A DNA stretch of 64,000 nucleotides from Enchytraeus crypticus (Eukaryota > Annelida > Clitellata > Enchytraeida > Enchytraeidae). The notes under the pieces were generated by a model, which saw only the letters and a program-made list of their open reading frames with translations, made no database searches and had not been told where the DNA came from. The first letter of the stretch is position 1. Each line of letters begins with the position of its first letter. Of this stretch, positions 46,461-57,400 are shown in pieces. A program made the position numbers and the translations under genes. The DNA lies in contig CAJHZI010000743.1 in NCBI GenBank assembly GCA_905160935.1, positions 1,131,001 to 1,195,000 on the forward strand, given 5' to 3'.

Positions 46461-46794
46461 ACTAAAAATACCAAAATACACATGAACAAGCTATATGCTC
46501 TACTCAAAAGAATCCAAACCTGTGAGTAAACGAAACGATGATGAATATCGATAAATCAATTATGACAGTAGTACTAGCTTGCACTGAAATGCACCTAACA
46601 CGATGTAGTCCTACTAGAGTGTGGGGGGGCACCAGAGGCCCTCCCCCTGCTGATTGTCCGTGCCACACGCAGCGCCAATAGAAGGCTGGGAAGGCTGGTA
46701 CATTTTAATCACTTCACACTTGCCCCTGTAAATGGTTCGTACTTCATTGCACCCCCTATCCAAGCTAATTGACTATGTATGACTGTGCATAAAA

Positions 46795-46796
<2 letters not shown>
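46461..46796. other. unassigned; G+C-richer patch
   Basis: 46617-46680 holds a seven-G run and gccctccccctgctgattgt. No exon recognised. Confidence 0.35.

Positions 46797-46833
<37 letters not shown>
46797..46833. repeat. (AAT)n microsatellite preceding LINE-F copy A
   Basis: About 12 pure AAT triplets. Confidence 0.95.
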
Positions 46834-46836
<3 letters not shown>

Positions 46837-47078
46837 CCATGGGCCCGATGAATCCCGAAGGAGCTGACTTTATTAATGGCATAGGCAGACTTATTGCAGA
46901 GCAAACCGGCGATAAGCGAGATACTTCTTTTCTTTGGCAAAGGCTTTCCATGACTTTGCAAAGATTTAATGCAGTCTGCTTCAATAATTCTTTTAAGCCG
47001 TTTGATGACCTCGAGTAGCCGGGCGGCGATTCAGCACGTATTGCTTGAATCGTTTTTATCAAACCCCAAAAAAAATAT
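46834..47078 (+). pseudogene. LINE-F 3' fragment, copy A
   Basis: Encodes the extreme C terminus TMGPMNPEGADFINGIGRLI then GDKRDTSFLWQRLSMTLQRF and NAVCFNNSFKPFDDLE before a stop. The motif pattern (TGDxRxTSFLxQRLSxxxQRxNA) is common at the end of repeat-derived RT proteins in invertebrates. Copy A keeps AAT-AAT after CF, whereas copies B and C have a TAG there. Ends with atcaaacccc and an A/AAT tail. Confidence 0.8.
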
Positions 47079-47097
47079 AAATAATAATAATAATAAT
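47079..47097. repeat. (AAT)n between copies A and B
   Basis: Six AAT triplets, forming the tail of copy A and the insertion site of copy B. Confidence 0.9.
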
Positions 47098-47562
47098 GAC
47101 GGCAAGCGACCGGATGGCATGACTTTAGTGCCCTGGTGCAACGGTAAATGTGCCGTATGGGACGTCACGGTCATTGACACCATGGCAAACTCCTACCTGA
47201 ATACGACTTCAGTCACAGCCGGTGGAGCTGCTGTTCATGTCGCCTCTAGGAAATTGGATAAGTACCGTGACCTGTCCTTAAGATATGAAGTTGTTCCGGT
47301 GGCCATTGAAACCATGGGTCCGATGAATCCCGAAGGATTTGACATTATTAATGGCATAGGCAGACTTATTGCAAAGCAAACCGGCGATCAGCGAGAGACA
47401 TCTTTTCTTTGGCAAAGGCTTTCCATGACTTTGCAGAGATTTAATGCAGTCTGCTTCTAGAATTCTTTTAAGCCGATTGATGACCTCGAGTAGCCGGGCG
47501 GCGATTCAGCACGTATTGCTTGATTCGTTTTTATCAAACCCCAGGTTCTTTACACCGGGGTA
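47098..47562 (+). pseudogene. LINE-F 3' fragment, copy B (PD-(D/E)xK-like domain)
   Basis: The longest copy, open for about 120 codons: GKRPDGMTLVPWCNGKCAVW, DVTVIDTMANSYLN, SVTAGGAAVHVASRKLDKYR, then the same C terminus as copy A ending NAVCF and TAG. RPD with a downstream WDVT resembles a PD-(D/E)xK (restriction-like) nuclease core, as in RLE-type non-LTR elements. This assignment is by motif only. The 3' end, aggttctttacaccggggta, is followed by a (TAA)n tail. Confidence 0.78.
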
Positions 47563-47563
47563 A

Positions 47564-47606
<43 letters not shown>

Positions 47607-47624
47607 GTAATAATAATAATAATA
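47563..47624. repeat. (TAA)n between copies B and C
   Basis: About 20 triplets with a few C or G changes. Confidence 0.93.
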
Positions 47625-47789
47625 GCAATTTTCTTTGGCAAAGGCTTTCCATGACTTTGCAGAGATTTAATGCAGTCTGCTTCTAGAATTCTTTTAAGCC
47701 GATTGATGGCCTCGAGTAGCCGGGCGGCGATTCAGCACGTATTGCTCGAATCGTTTTTATCAAACCTCAGGTACTTTACACCCGGGGTA
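47625..47789 (+). pseudogene. LINE-F 3' fragment, copy C
   Basis: The shortest copy. It starts within SFLWQRL (ttttctttggcaaaggcttt), has the same premature TAG as copy B, and ends ggtactttacacccggggta. A tail of (AAAAAT)n and (TAA)n follows. Confidence 0.85.
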
Positions 47790-47856
47790 AAAAATAAAAA
47801 ATAAAAAATACTAATAATAACAATAGTAACAATAATATAAAATAATAATATTAATA
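47790..47856. repeat. A/T-rich triplet tail of copy C
   Basis: aaaaaataaaaaataaaaaa then degenerate TAA/CAA triplets. Shared with the 3' tail of the SINE-2 copy coming from the other side. Confidence 0.9.
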
Positions 47857-47942
47857 ATAAAGGTGCAACGTCCGTTTCCTCATATAAGGATGATGTCTGG
47901 GATGTCCCCCACATGTCACTACAAATCGATTCTCCCCAAAAG
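47857..47942 (-). mobile_element. SINE-2a copy
   Basis: gcaacgtccgtttcctcata, aggatgatgtctgggatgtc, cacatgtcactacaaatcga. Lies tail-to-tail with LINE-F copy C. Confidence 0.82.
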
Positions 47943-47952
47943 ATCTATATCA

Positions 47953-48540
47953 TGTATGACTGTGTATAACTGTGTATGACCGTATGACTGTGTATGACCG
48001 TATGACTGTGTATGACCGTATGGCTGTGTATGACCGTATGGCTGTGTATAACCGTATGACTGTGTATGACCGTATGACTCTGCATGACCGTATGACTCTG
48101 CATGACCGTATGACTCTGCATGACCGTATGACTCTGCATGACCGTATGACTGTATGACCGTATGGCTGTGTATGACCGTATGGCTGTGTATAACCGTATG
48201 ACTGTGTATGACCGTATGACTCTGCATGACCGTATGACTCTGCATGACCGTATGACTCTGCATGACCGTATGACTCTGCATGACCGTATGACTGTGCATG
48301 ATCGTATGACTGTGTATGACCGTATGACTGTGTATGACCGTATGACTGTGCATGACCGTATGACTGTGTATGACCGTATGACTCTGCATGACCGTATGAC
48401 TCTGCATGACCGTATGACTCTGCATGACCGTATGACTATGTATGACCGTTTGACTGTGTATGACCGTATGACTGTGCATGCTGGTGCCTGACTGTATATG
48501 ACAGTTCATGACTGTGTATGACTGTATGACTATTAAGAGT
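47953..48540. repeat. 18-bp minisatellite with 142-bp higher-order duplication
   Basis: About 32 units of gtatgactctgcatgacc or its tgtgtatgacc variant. A block of variants starting tatggctgtgtatgaccg at 48019 recurs in the same order at 48161. Because 18 is a multiple of 3, both strands have long periodic frames (HDRMTL/YDRMTV and HTVMQS/HTVIHS). These are not genes. Confidence 0.97.
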
Positions 48541-49327
48541 CTTAAGATGAGATCAATGTGCCGCAAGCCCAAGCTTGCTTGATAGCTTGTGCCTGTCATC
48601 TACATGTATATGTGCATATACATGTATATCCAGGTTATAATGTAACAGTTGTAGTTCATTTAAATGAGCAAAACATTTTTAACTATGCTTTCGCAGCCTA
48701 ACAATTATATCGCAATAACGGATGCACAACGTACTGTACGTGCACCTGGTTCGATTAAGAGAAGAATGACTTTCGCATAGAAATCATTAAGCTCAAAATT
48801 GATATTGCAATGCTCTCGTCATGCAAAGCTGAATGCCAAGATGTAATAGTGCAGTAATACTACCATAGCAATAAAATAGACTATAATAAAGAGAACATTT
48901 TATAATAATAGCAATGTTGTTTTTATAAAATTATAAAAACACTAGACTAAAACTGATGTTTATTTTCAGAAGCGATACGTACTCAGAAATGTTTAAAAAT
49001 GAATAAATAATGAAAGTTTAGTTCGTTTCTTGCACCTGTTTTGTGGTATATCAATGAATAATAGTTATCAATAAGTATTCAATGCATCATTTGACAGAGT
49101 ATTAGTTGTCGGTCCAGTAGCTCTCAGTCCCTAGTTACTATAGCTTGTCATTCCACAGACATCCCTTCATCAGATATTAGTGTGTCAGACTTCAGTCAGC
49201 TATTATCATTGCAATAACTCTTATCAGTGCATAAATTATACTTATATCACTTATCAATATCTCAGTTATCAATACAACATTTCTCGATTTATTATTTATC
49301 AATGCACTATAGTTGTCGATATTACTT
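48541..49327. other. unassigned; loosely repetitive near 49.1-49.3 kb
   Basis: Many ttatcaatgca/tatcagt-type words at 49060-49310 suggest a decayed tandem repeat. No gene seen. Confidence 0.35.
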
Positions 49328-49401
49328 AATCAATCAATCAATCAATATAAATTTAACGTCCGGTTCTTCGCCATAAGGCAATGTCAGGGACGTCCATTGC
49401 A
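49328..49401 (-). mobile_element. SINE-2b copy with (TTGA)n-type tail
   Basis: aatcaatcaatcaatcaata tail, atttaacgtccggttcttcg, aaggcaatgtcagggacgtc. Confidence 0.83.
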
Positions 49402-50088
49402 GACATATATATTAATGCACAGGTTATTAACTGTCAGGGATATGGAGAGCTTAAGTATCAAGATTAAATTTTGTTTGAGAATGTATTTTTACTGAAAGTT
49501 TATAAAAAGCCAACAACAATCGCTTCTTTGAAATATACAAAAAAACAGACTTACCACATTAAAGATTTCTTCCTGATCCTGAGAATGTAATCCATCAATT
49601 ATAATATAATTAGTATTAAAGAATATTATATTTTAATTTTAATTACTAGTCGCAGTGCGCCTTGTGTTAAATTGACAAGGATCAGTTAATGTTATCACTT
49701 TAGATTTGTATTCACATAATATACACATGAAGATGTAGGAAATATAGACAATTAACAAATTAAGAATTCCTACGTATCACAGTTAATTCTAAGTTCTATA
49801 TTGAAACCCTAAATATAGCGGAGAAAATTAGAGTAAACTACTATGCACGAAGATGAAAAATTGCATATTTCTAATTAATTACTAAATATTTCTAATTAGT
49901 TATTACACGCTAACTTGATATCTCAATCCATTACAATATTAAAATACTTACATCTCTTAAACTGAACATTAAGTGCTTTCTGAAATTTGTCTTTGCAATC
50001 TCTAAATTAAAAACTGATCCTTCGTAAAAATCTTTCTTTTATTATATGCGAGATAACAAAGAGATTCTGGCAAAGAATCCTCAAATCT

Positions 50089-50093
<5 letters not shown>
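49402..50093. other. unassigned AT-rich sequence
   Basis: Nothing recognised. Confidence 0.35.
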
Positions 50094-50124
<31 letters not shown>

Positions 50125-50285
50125 GTGCACTACCTAATGGCAAGTCTATGGCATATAACTCCTCTACGTATTTCTATCCTCTGTCTCTTTATATCAACAT
50201 ATGAATTAGTCATAAAATCATTCAGCAACCCAAGTCTCGGTCTCCCTCTAACCTTTATTGCTTCTGTGTCTAGCTGGCCTATAAA
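50094..50285 (-). mobile_element. LINE-A 3' end
   Basis: (CT)n at 50094-50120 followed by cttagtgcactacctaatgg and caagtctatggcatataact. Upstream part ccaagtctcggtctccctct parallels the copy at 23.8 kb. Confidence 0.78.
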
Positions 50286-50607
50286 ATACATATAGGCTAA
50301 TACTAAGATTAATATTTTCAGAGCTCATTCCATATTATGATCATTGCCCTATGAAATGACCGCAGCTACTGCTTATTAACATAGAGGCATAAGTTTCAAA
50401 AGATGCGGTAGGCCTATTACTTTTTGGCAAAGTGAAATACAGTATTTGGTATTCACCAACTTTCACTGCTTTCAAGATAATTTCACATATCAATCTCTAT
50501 GAACTAAATTCTATTTATCATTAAGCTGGCGATAATCGGCTAATCGTTCATCTTAAATCATTCTTCACTTTTTAATTTGGATACCAATTGCATTTATTCA
50601 AGACTGA
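50286..50607. other. unassigned
   Basis: Nothing recognised. Confidence 0.35.
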
Positions 50608-50725
50608 CTACTACTGCTACTGCTACTGCTACTGCTACTGCTACTGCTACTGCTACTGCTGCTACTGCTACTGCTACTGCTACTGCTACTGCTACTACTA
50701 CTACTACGAGAGAGAGAGAGAGAAA
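50608..50725. repeat. (CTACTG)n then (GA)n microsatellite
   Basis: About 15 hexamers of ctactg, then ctactactac, then GA. The Tyr-Cys frame over it is an artefact. Confidence 0.95.
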
Positions 50726-50867
50726 GAGTATAAAGGCGTAACGAAAAAGATGTATGTAAATTATCTTATACAGAGAAAAATATTACACGCAATTCTTAGT
50801 GCAAGCTCAATTAAATTAAACATTCTTAATTACCTCTTCAGGCCTTTGTTAATATAGTTTAAGAAAC

Positions 50868-50998
50868 TGATAACTTAACGTCCATTTTCTACCTAAAAAA
50901 CACTATCAGAGACGGCCCGATTAAGATTTGAACAGCTATGACCTCCTGCATATCATGCTAGTGTGCTACCAATGACAATACCGCCGACACTGGACGAT
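50868..50998 (-). mobile_element. divergent SINE-1 relative
   Basis: ataacttaacgtccattttc, cactatcagagacggcccga, ttaagatttgaacagctatg, and a head with ccaatgacaataccgccgac. Core and B box are recognisable. Confidence 0.55.
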
Positions 50999-51039
50999 AA
51001 AAGTTAATCTGACGTAATAGCGACGTTACATTAATTATC

Positions 51040-51320
51040 TATCTCTGTTATTCTGCCAAGTGGCAGGTACAAGTTACATATTCGTACTCAGAGTCTGCTT
51101 TTAGCTCTCCATATGAGAGCACTCTATAGATCAACAAGTTAGTCTTTCACAGTAAGGCTATATCTTATCATTACCTTATGTAGCCTATCGCTTTGGGAAA
51201 ATATAGCCTTTGAGGTAATTTATCGTTTCTTTTCTTAGTTTTTGCTTTATGACCTTTTATTACTACACTCGCCGCTAACCGTTGATCTATTCTTCAGTGC
51301 GCCGAACACCACTCGGGAAG
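51040..51320 (-). mobile_element. family C copy
   Basis: Minus-strand match: ctgccaagtggcaggtacaa, gagtctgcttttagctctcc, gagcactctatagatcaaca, and a decayed tttgctttatgaccttttat signature. It begins gatctattcttcagtgcgcc. Confidence 0.72.
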
Positions 51321-51384
51321 CTACAGTAAATACTAATTAATTAATTAATTATTACTTACTAATTCCTAATAACATAATAAATAT

Positions 51385-51655
51385 CTAAATGTAACAAAAT
51401 GAACACACATTATAGTGAAATGATCAACTATGTTAATATCTATCACTTTTAATACGACATGTTTAAAACGTAGGCAAGTAAAAAAGCTGGTAAAGCTAAT
51501 GTTAACGTCAGTTTCCTCACTCGAGAGCGATGTCAGTGACGGGTGAGCCCAGGATTTGAACCCCACACGTACTGATCCGAGGTCGAGTATCTTACTAAAT
51601 TAGACCAATTTCCGTATAACCTGCCTAGTTTAAAAATGTTTAAAAGTTTTAAATA
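51385..51655 (+). repeat. family E copy 3, split by a SINE-1
   Basis: Left part tatagtgaaatgatcaacta...aaacgtaggcaagta (to 51480). Right part ccaatttccgtataacctgc...ctagt (from about 51601) continues exactly where copies 1 and 2 continue. The SINE-1 at 51481-51600 is the interruption. Confidence 0.72.
51481..51600 (-). mobile_element. SINE-1 copy nested in family E
   Basis: aaaaagctggtaaagctaat tail, full core and B box. The 5' end stops at gtcgagtatcttact without the last head bases. Confidence 0.9.
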
Positions 51656-51660
51656 ATTAA

Positions 51661-52384
51661 TGGTAATCCAGAAGCTCGTTTAGCCCTACTCTCCGATGAG
51701 TCAGTACAACTAATAACACTGTGTCGATACAATGCGCCGCCTCTATGTCGTAGAGCGGTTACGTTGAAGTTTCCTGCAGCGCTCGCCGGTGTGAGCTACA
51801 ACACAGACAGGCACTTCGCACTGATTTCCGTTTGCTAAACAATAACTGTTATTTCTGTCCCATTATGAAAGACAACCGTAGTCAATGTTGGACTAAGTTG
51901 GAATAGTGTTAGCGTCCAGAGGGCACCGTGTTCTACTGGAATGTTCATAAAATCAATGATTTCGATATTGAAAATTGATTGAATGTATGAAAGAAGACGC
52001 CAATCTGTCTATGACAAATACACAGCTTATTTTTAATTTCTGATGGTTGACTGATTAACTGCTAATTTCTTGTAATTTCTGATGATTAATGATTGATTTA
52101 ATTATCAGAGTAGACTCAGGGCTATAAAATATCGCTATAATAAAAAAATTAGGACAAAAATCATACATTTCTGTCACTGGATAACAACAGAAAGAAAATT
52201 ATGAAATAATTAAATATGCTGATTATTAATTTTATGCTAGACAATTGAATCTTTTTATTAAATATCGTAGTGTGTTATATATCATTAGAGAATATTTAAG
52301 AATTGATATGCAATAATTAAAGCAGCTGTACTTGACATTCAATACCTCTGTCTAATGGAATCTCAAGCAACACTTCGAACTTAG
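51661..52384. other. unassigned; G+C-richer patch
   Basis: 51720-51830 (atgcgccgcctctatgtcgt, gcgctcgccggtgtgagcta) is GC-rich, but its frames are broken or unrecognised. Confidence 0.3.
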
Positions 52385-52505
52385 TTATATGTCTCGGCCA
52401 TCTTTTTATTTGCCAACCATTTTATTTCATACTGCATTTATTAATTGTCTAATATCAACAACTTTCTCAACGACTTCTTAATTTGTAACTGTCCTTAATT
52501 TGACA
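52385..52505 (-). mobile_element. LINE-A internal remnant
   Basis: tttattaattgtctaatatc, aacaactttctcaacgactt and cttaatttgtaactgtcc align with the VTNKEVLERV-RQLIN region at about 23960-24025. Confidence 0.5.
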
Positions 52506-52512
52506 TTTGTTC

Positions 52513-52632
52513 TTAAAGCCGATGTTAACGTCAATTTCATCTCTCGAAAGTGATATCAGTGACTGTAGTCTAAGCATTTTAACCCCGCATATAATAATAC
52601 CTTGTCCAAAACATAACTGATGCCGACATTGG
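52513..52632 (-). mobile_element. divergent SINE-1 copy
   Basis: aaagccgatgttaacgtcaa, ctctcgaaagtgatatcagt and gcattttaaccccgcatata. B box decayed. Confidence 0.65.
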
Positions 52633-53047
52633 ATATGAGAGTTGTAAAATTTCTGAAACTTTATCGATCTACTAGGCAAATGTCGGCTCTTGAAGTGGCA
52701 ATATTCCTGCAGCACGTTACGAGAGCAGTTTAATGAAGACCTGCTGTTATCAACTTTATCACTATTTACCGACTGTGAGGTGTAAGTGATGGTCTTGATT
52801 TTAACTGACGAAATGAGATACGAGAAACTTCTGCCACAATGTTTCTAGTTCTCTATTATTGATATATAATAACAATATAGTAGAATATTAATAAAATATA
52901 GCCAAAAGCCGCAGCTTTTATCTATGCCCATCCTGAATCACTCTTTATAGCTTAAAAGTAGATAATATTAATTTGATAAACCAATAATAAATCAAGTTAA
53001 GTTGATGACAAATATGAACTGCCTCAAATCATAACATTTTTGATGTT

Positions 53048-53345
53048 ATCTCTCTTTCTGATATTCTGAAAATTGGCAGGTCCAAGGTCATGGTCAGAGT
53101 CTGCTTTCACGCTCCATATAGGGCACTCTATAGATCAATAAAGAGAGCTTATTGATCAACAACTTAATCTTTTCACTAAAGGCCATGCCTTATCCATACC
53201 TTACATGTAAGAAGACCATGACGTAAGCAAATATGACTTCTGAGATTTTTTCCTTAGCCTTCCTCCATTGTTGCTTTGTCGCATCTTAAGATACATGCAG
53301 TCATTGGTTGATCTATTCTTCAGTGTTCATGACACCATACGGTGA
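53048..53345 (-). mobile_element. family C copy
   Basis: aaaattggcaggtccaaggt, gagtctgctttcacgctcca, ttgctttgtcgcatcttaag, ttgatctattcttcagtgtt. Holds a small internal duplication of tagatcaa-type sequence. Confidence 0.75.
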
Positions 53346-53383
53346 TCGGAAGGTATCTAACCAATTATTAGAAGGGTTTGCCC

Positions 53384-53528
53384 AGTGGTAAAGCTGGTAA
53401 AGTTAAGGTTAACGTCCGTCAGTTTCCTCACTCAAAAGCGTTGTCATTGACGGGTGAGCCCAAGATTTGAACCCCGCACATACTGATCCGCGGTCGAGTA
53501 TCTTACCGACTTCGCCACTGGCTCCAGC
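53384..53528 (-). mobile_element. SINE-1 copy
   Basis: ggtaaagctggtaaagttaa tail, core with a cgtccgtcag duplication, and a full head ending tggctccagc. Confidence 0.93.
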
Positions 53529-54290
53529 GAATGTAGCTACACTATAAATTGGCAAGGGTTATTATATACAAATGATACTTAAATACCTTTTTAAACAACG
53601 TTAAGTGAAATCGGAAATATTCCACAGAGCATAGACTATTCATATCAGTTTATTAAAAGACAAATGAGAAATATTCATATGCTTTGGCACACAACAATAG
53701 ATCTAATTACTAGCTTGCATACACAAGTAAATGTACTACATGCATATTGTATGTAGTCAGTTTAAGCGACATCATAATATGCCAGTATTAAAACTCAAAA
53801 ACTTAATTGCATTAAACTGGTTTACTTGAAATTGCCCTCTAATTAACTGAAATTAACTTAAAATGTTATTATTATCAAAAATATTATTATTATTGGAACA
53901 GTGTTTAAAGAAAGCTATTTAGCTATCATAAATAAGAATCAGTTAAGCCAATTATGAGAGGGTTGTGTAAGATGGATTTTAAGTATAATGGAGTTAAACT
54001 TATGTTTAATTTCTTTAGAAACAGCGTAAATTGAGTAAGTAGAAATATAATTTTAAAGCACCTTGTAACTAGACATGTGCTGAGGGAACTAGATAAATAG
54101 TGTGATTGTTTTAGATTGCCTATTAATTGTTAGATGGCTCTAGACAATAGAGTGTCTTATGGTAGAAGCGGGTATTTAATTTACGAAACGTTTAATGTTA
54201 GTGCTGGAATTAGTAGGATCTCTATTTAAGTTTCTTATAATTCATTTTGATTGTTCTGTGATCGTATGTGTATGTGCGTATGTGTGTATA
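53529..54290. other. unassigned AT-rich sequence
   Basis: Nothing recognised. Confidence 0.35.
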
Positions 54291-54300
54291 TATATATGTG

Positions 54301-54437
54301 TAAAAAGCTGATAAAGCTAATGTTAATGTCAGTTTCCTCACTCGAAAGCGATGTCAGTGAGGGGCGAGCCCAGGATTTGAACCCCGCACATACTGATCCG
54401 CGGTCGAATAACTTATCGACATAGCCACTGGCTCCAC
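54301..54437 (-). mobile_element. SINE-1 copy inside a TG/TA microsatellite
   Basis: Near consensus. Flanked by tgtgtatatatatatgtgta on the left and cacataaatatatatgagtg on the right. Confidence 0.94.
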
Positions 54438-54520
54438 ACATAAATATATATGAGTGTGTGTGTTATTTAACTTGATCTTGCCTGTTTTTGACGAATAAAG
54501 AAATGAATATAACATATATT

Positions 54521-54522
<2 letters not shown>

Positions 54523-54560
<38 letters not shown>
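54523..54560. repeat. (TTA)n microsatellite
   Basis: About 12 TTA triplets. Confidence 0.95.
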
Positions 54561-54561
<1 letters not shown>

Positions 54562-55394
54562 TACTAATTAAATGCGAAAATATATAAGGATACTGCGTCA
54601 TTTCGAGGAGTGTCTCAAAACGGATTAACCACAAGAAAATCAATGTTTCTTCTGTTGTTGCACATCGTCTAGCCTTTATTTTTCACTTTGTGTGATGTGG
54701 AAACCACTTGATATGAGTGCTACGCTATTACTGTAATGCACTTCACGTGAGGAAATCATTCGTAATATGCTGCTTGGGCCCTTTAATGTCCCATAATCCT
54801 CGCTTTATCCGGCCACAAACCGATGTAACATTGCGTGCGCTGCGGGCTCTGTCGTAATGACATTATGATGGAGTCTTGCTAGCAAAGCTGTGATTGCCGA
54901 TTATTTTATATCCCACAAGTATACAGTCGCTTGATACTGGGTTTTGCCTTGTGCAATGATTTGTGTCCGTACCGCAGAGATAACAGTGTGTGTGTGTTGA
55001 ATTTGGAAACTGCTGGTTTCGGAGGAAGTAGAATAATTAATTATAGGAATGAGGTTAAAGGATTAAACGCTATTGGATGAGCCTGAACTGATAACCGGAT
55101 AGTAGGCATTACTGAAAACGATTTGGCAAAGTCGACTAGTGTTGTCGGTAAGAAGGAAGACATTGAGAAAACACCTCAGGTAATAAATTAACCCTGAACG
55201 AAGAGCATCGGTTATAACGGGGAAAGGCATAACTTAATTTAGCGCTTAGTATAATCAGCAACATTTTAGATTGCAGGCAGAGATTATTCTAAATCTATGT
55301 TCTACTATCCATTTATACAAATATAAAATATACAGTATATATTTGCATACAGATACATACTTATATATACACTGTATATTTATATATATTAAAT
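54561..55394. other. G+C-richer unassigned region with homeodomain-type site
   Basis: 54770-54900 is distinctly less AT-rich (ttgcgtgcgctgcgggctct) and includes taatgacatta (54855-54865), which fits the paired-class dimer site TAAT-N3-ATTA. No exon recognised. A conserved noncoding element is possible. Confidence 0.25.
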
Positions 55395-55582
55395 AACTGA
55401 CGAAGACAACGGAAAATCATCTCTAAAGCCAAACTTTCCCAAGCTATAGGCTTCATAAGGTATGGATAAGGCTTAGACTTTGTGAAGGGATTAACTTGTT
55501 AATCTCAGGAGTGCTCTTATGGAGTGAGAAACGAAAATTTGAATATAAACATGTTCCTTGAACCTGCCACTTGGCAGTGCAC

Positions 55583-55586
<4 letters not shown>
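55395..55586 (+). mobile_element. family C copy, 5' truncated
   Basis: caagctataggcttcataag, tgctcttatggagtgagaaa, ttgaacctgccacttggcag and tgcactga, then a TA tract instead of GA. Confidence 0.72.

Positions 55587-55641
<55 letters not shown>
55587..55641. repeat. (TA)n microsatellite
   Basis: About 27 TA dinucleotides directly at the 3' end of a family C copy. Confidence 0.97.
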
Positions 55642-55645
<4 letters not shown>

Positions 55646-56117
55646 TATAGATTTAGGCCTATATAATCTTATTTAAAAGCTATAAAAACTTAAAATACAT
55701 TAAGTGAATCGTATTTATCAAGGCTGAAAAATGTGCTTCATTTTCTACGATATTACTTTTGTGACTTTTACGAAATTACAAGAGATAACAACACATTTAT
55801 TAAATATTACAATTATACCTCGTACTAAACTCTCGTTCATCGGGTCTACTTATCTTCTCTTATCTGCTTACTAAGAATATTCCAATATGTGAACGGATAA
55901 GGAGTACATCATCAATGTTTCCAATGAGAAACAGCAATATTCCTATAATCTGTAGAGCTAATTTAATTTGTTACATTTTAAAGCTTCCCGGATTACAGTC
56001 TTCGTGCGTTCTTTGCATGATCTATTAATTACGCAGCCGAGGAAATAAATAGCGCTTGGTATGTATATCCATGTCATTATTGTTAAAATATATTAGAAGT
56101 ATTTTAGGAAAATTTTC

Positions 56118-56182
56118 AATTAATCAATCAATTAGAACTTAACGTTCAGTTCCTCGTCGTAAGACAATGTCAGGGACGTCAA
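56118..56182 (-). mobile_element. SINE-2b copy
   Basis: ttaatcaatcaattagaact tail, taacgttcagttcctcgtcg, aagacaatgtcagggacgtc. Confidence 0.78.
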
Positions 56183-56603
56183 TTTCTCGAAATACCGCCA
56201 CGGTTTCTACCCTCCAATTATGCTACAACAGAATGAATAGACAATTGATGGGAATAGAGTAAAGGCTCCGGCTATTCTCTTCAATACGTTTTATCACCTC
56301 CAACACCGTGTCGTGTGAAAATGGTTTTGTAATGTTTTCTGTCGGACAATTGAACAGTTGATGTTAACTTTGGGAGCCGTTTGTGTAGATCGGTTGACAT
56401 ATTTATGCAGTTCTATCGATTTTTTTATTAGAATACAGGGGAGAAAGAGGAAAAGGAGAGAGTGAGGGAAATATAGAATGATGGAAACGAACTGGGGGTA
56501 TTATTATTGAGTTACAAAATCCAAAGTATAGAGCTTAAAGCCTATTGCGTCACCTGCGCATAATGCCATAACGCAACCGTCAATTACGGAATTTCATTTT
56601 TTA

Positions 56604-56713
56604 AATAATAATAATAATAATAAAGATTTAACGTCCGTTTCCTCATCCAGGGATGACGTCAGGGACGTCCCCAACAGCACACATCACTACAGATCAATTC
56701 ACCCAGACCAATC
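56604..56713 (-). mobile_element. SINE-2a reference copy with (TTA)n-type tail
   Basis: aataataataataataaaga tail, tttaacgtccgtttcctcat, gggatgacgtcagggacgtc, then acatcactacagatcaattc as the 5' part. No A or B box found in the visible part. Confidence 0.85.
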
Positions 56714-56879
56714 TGCAAAAGAAATGTGCTGAGGAGAATGTTATAAATAAGCATAAATAAGCAATATTTAAATGAGCATAAATAAACAATGGACTATATA
56801 GCGCATAATGACATAACGCAACCGTCAATTAGTTACGGAATTTATTGTTTTCCAAAAATATTTTATATATCATTGAAAA

Positions 56880-57062
56880 GCTTGCAGATAATGTTACATG
56901 AAGAAGATGAAGTTATATAAAGCAATGATCGAGACATGCGATGCTGGAAGATTTGATAACTAAATCGTATTTTGATATGAAAAGAAACGCAGAGTCATGT
57001 TTGTCATGGACCTGCCAATAGGCAGTGTACTAGGAGAGAGAGAGAGAGAGAGAGAGAGAGCG
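56880..57062 (+). mobile_element. LINE-A 3' end with (GA)n tail
   Basis: ggaagatttgataactaaat, gtttgtcatggacctgccaa and taggcagtgtactagga, followed by about 28 bases of GA. Confidence 0.78.
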
Positions 57063-57400
57063 ATAATGGACTAAATTTGAATGAAACATAAGGTGCGTAT
57101 TAAAAGCAGCAGTGCCTGAACAAATTTTCATTACACTGTCATATAAAATATGTTCTCATTTCTAATCTATGAACTTGTAATATAAGTCAATTGTCTTTAC
57201 ATACTCCAGAGTTGCAGACTTTTGTGTAGCAGTTGATTCAATGGCCATTGAAGTCTTCCAGTCTCATTCAACTTCAAAGATCTTTCGAGGGCTCTGAACC
57301 CAGAACAAGAAGAGCTTGAAACATGAAGAAATAGAAGTGTTTTAAAGAAAAAAAAACAATGAGTACGTCAAAGTTTGTTAATCTTAATAGATAAAGTTTG

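Noticed and set aside
47919-48599. 226-codon minus-strand frame of His-Thr-Val repeats and plus-strand counterparts
   Set aside because: Direct product of the 18-bp minisatellite. Both strands are open only because 18 is divisible by 3.
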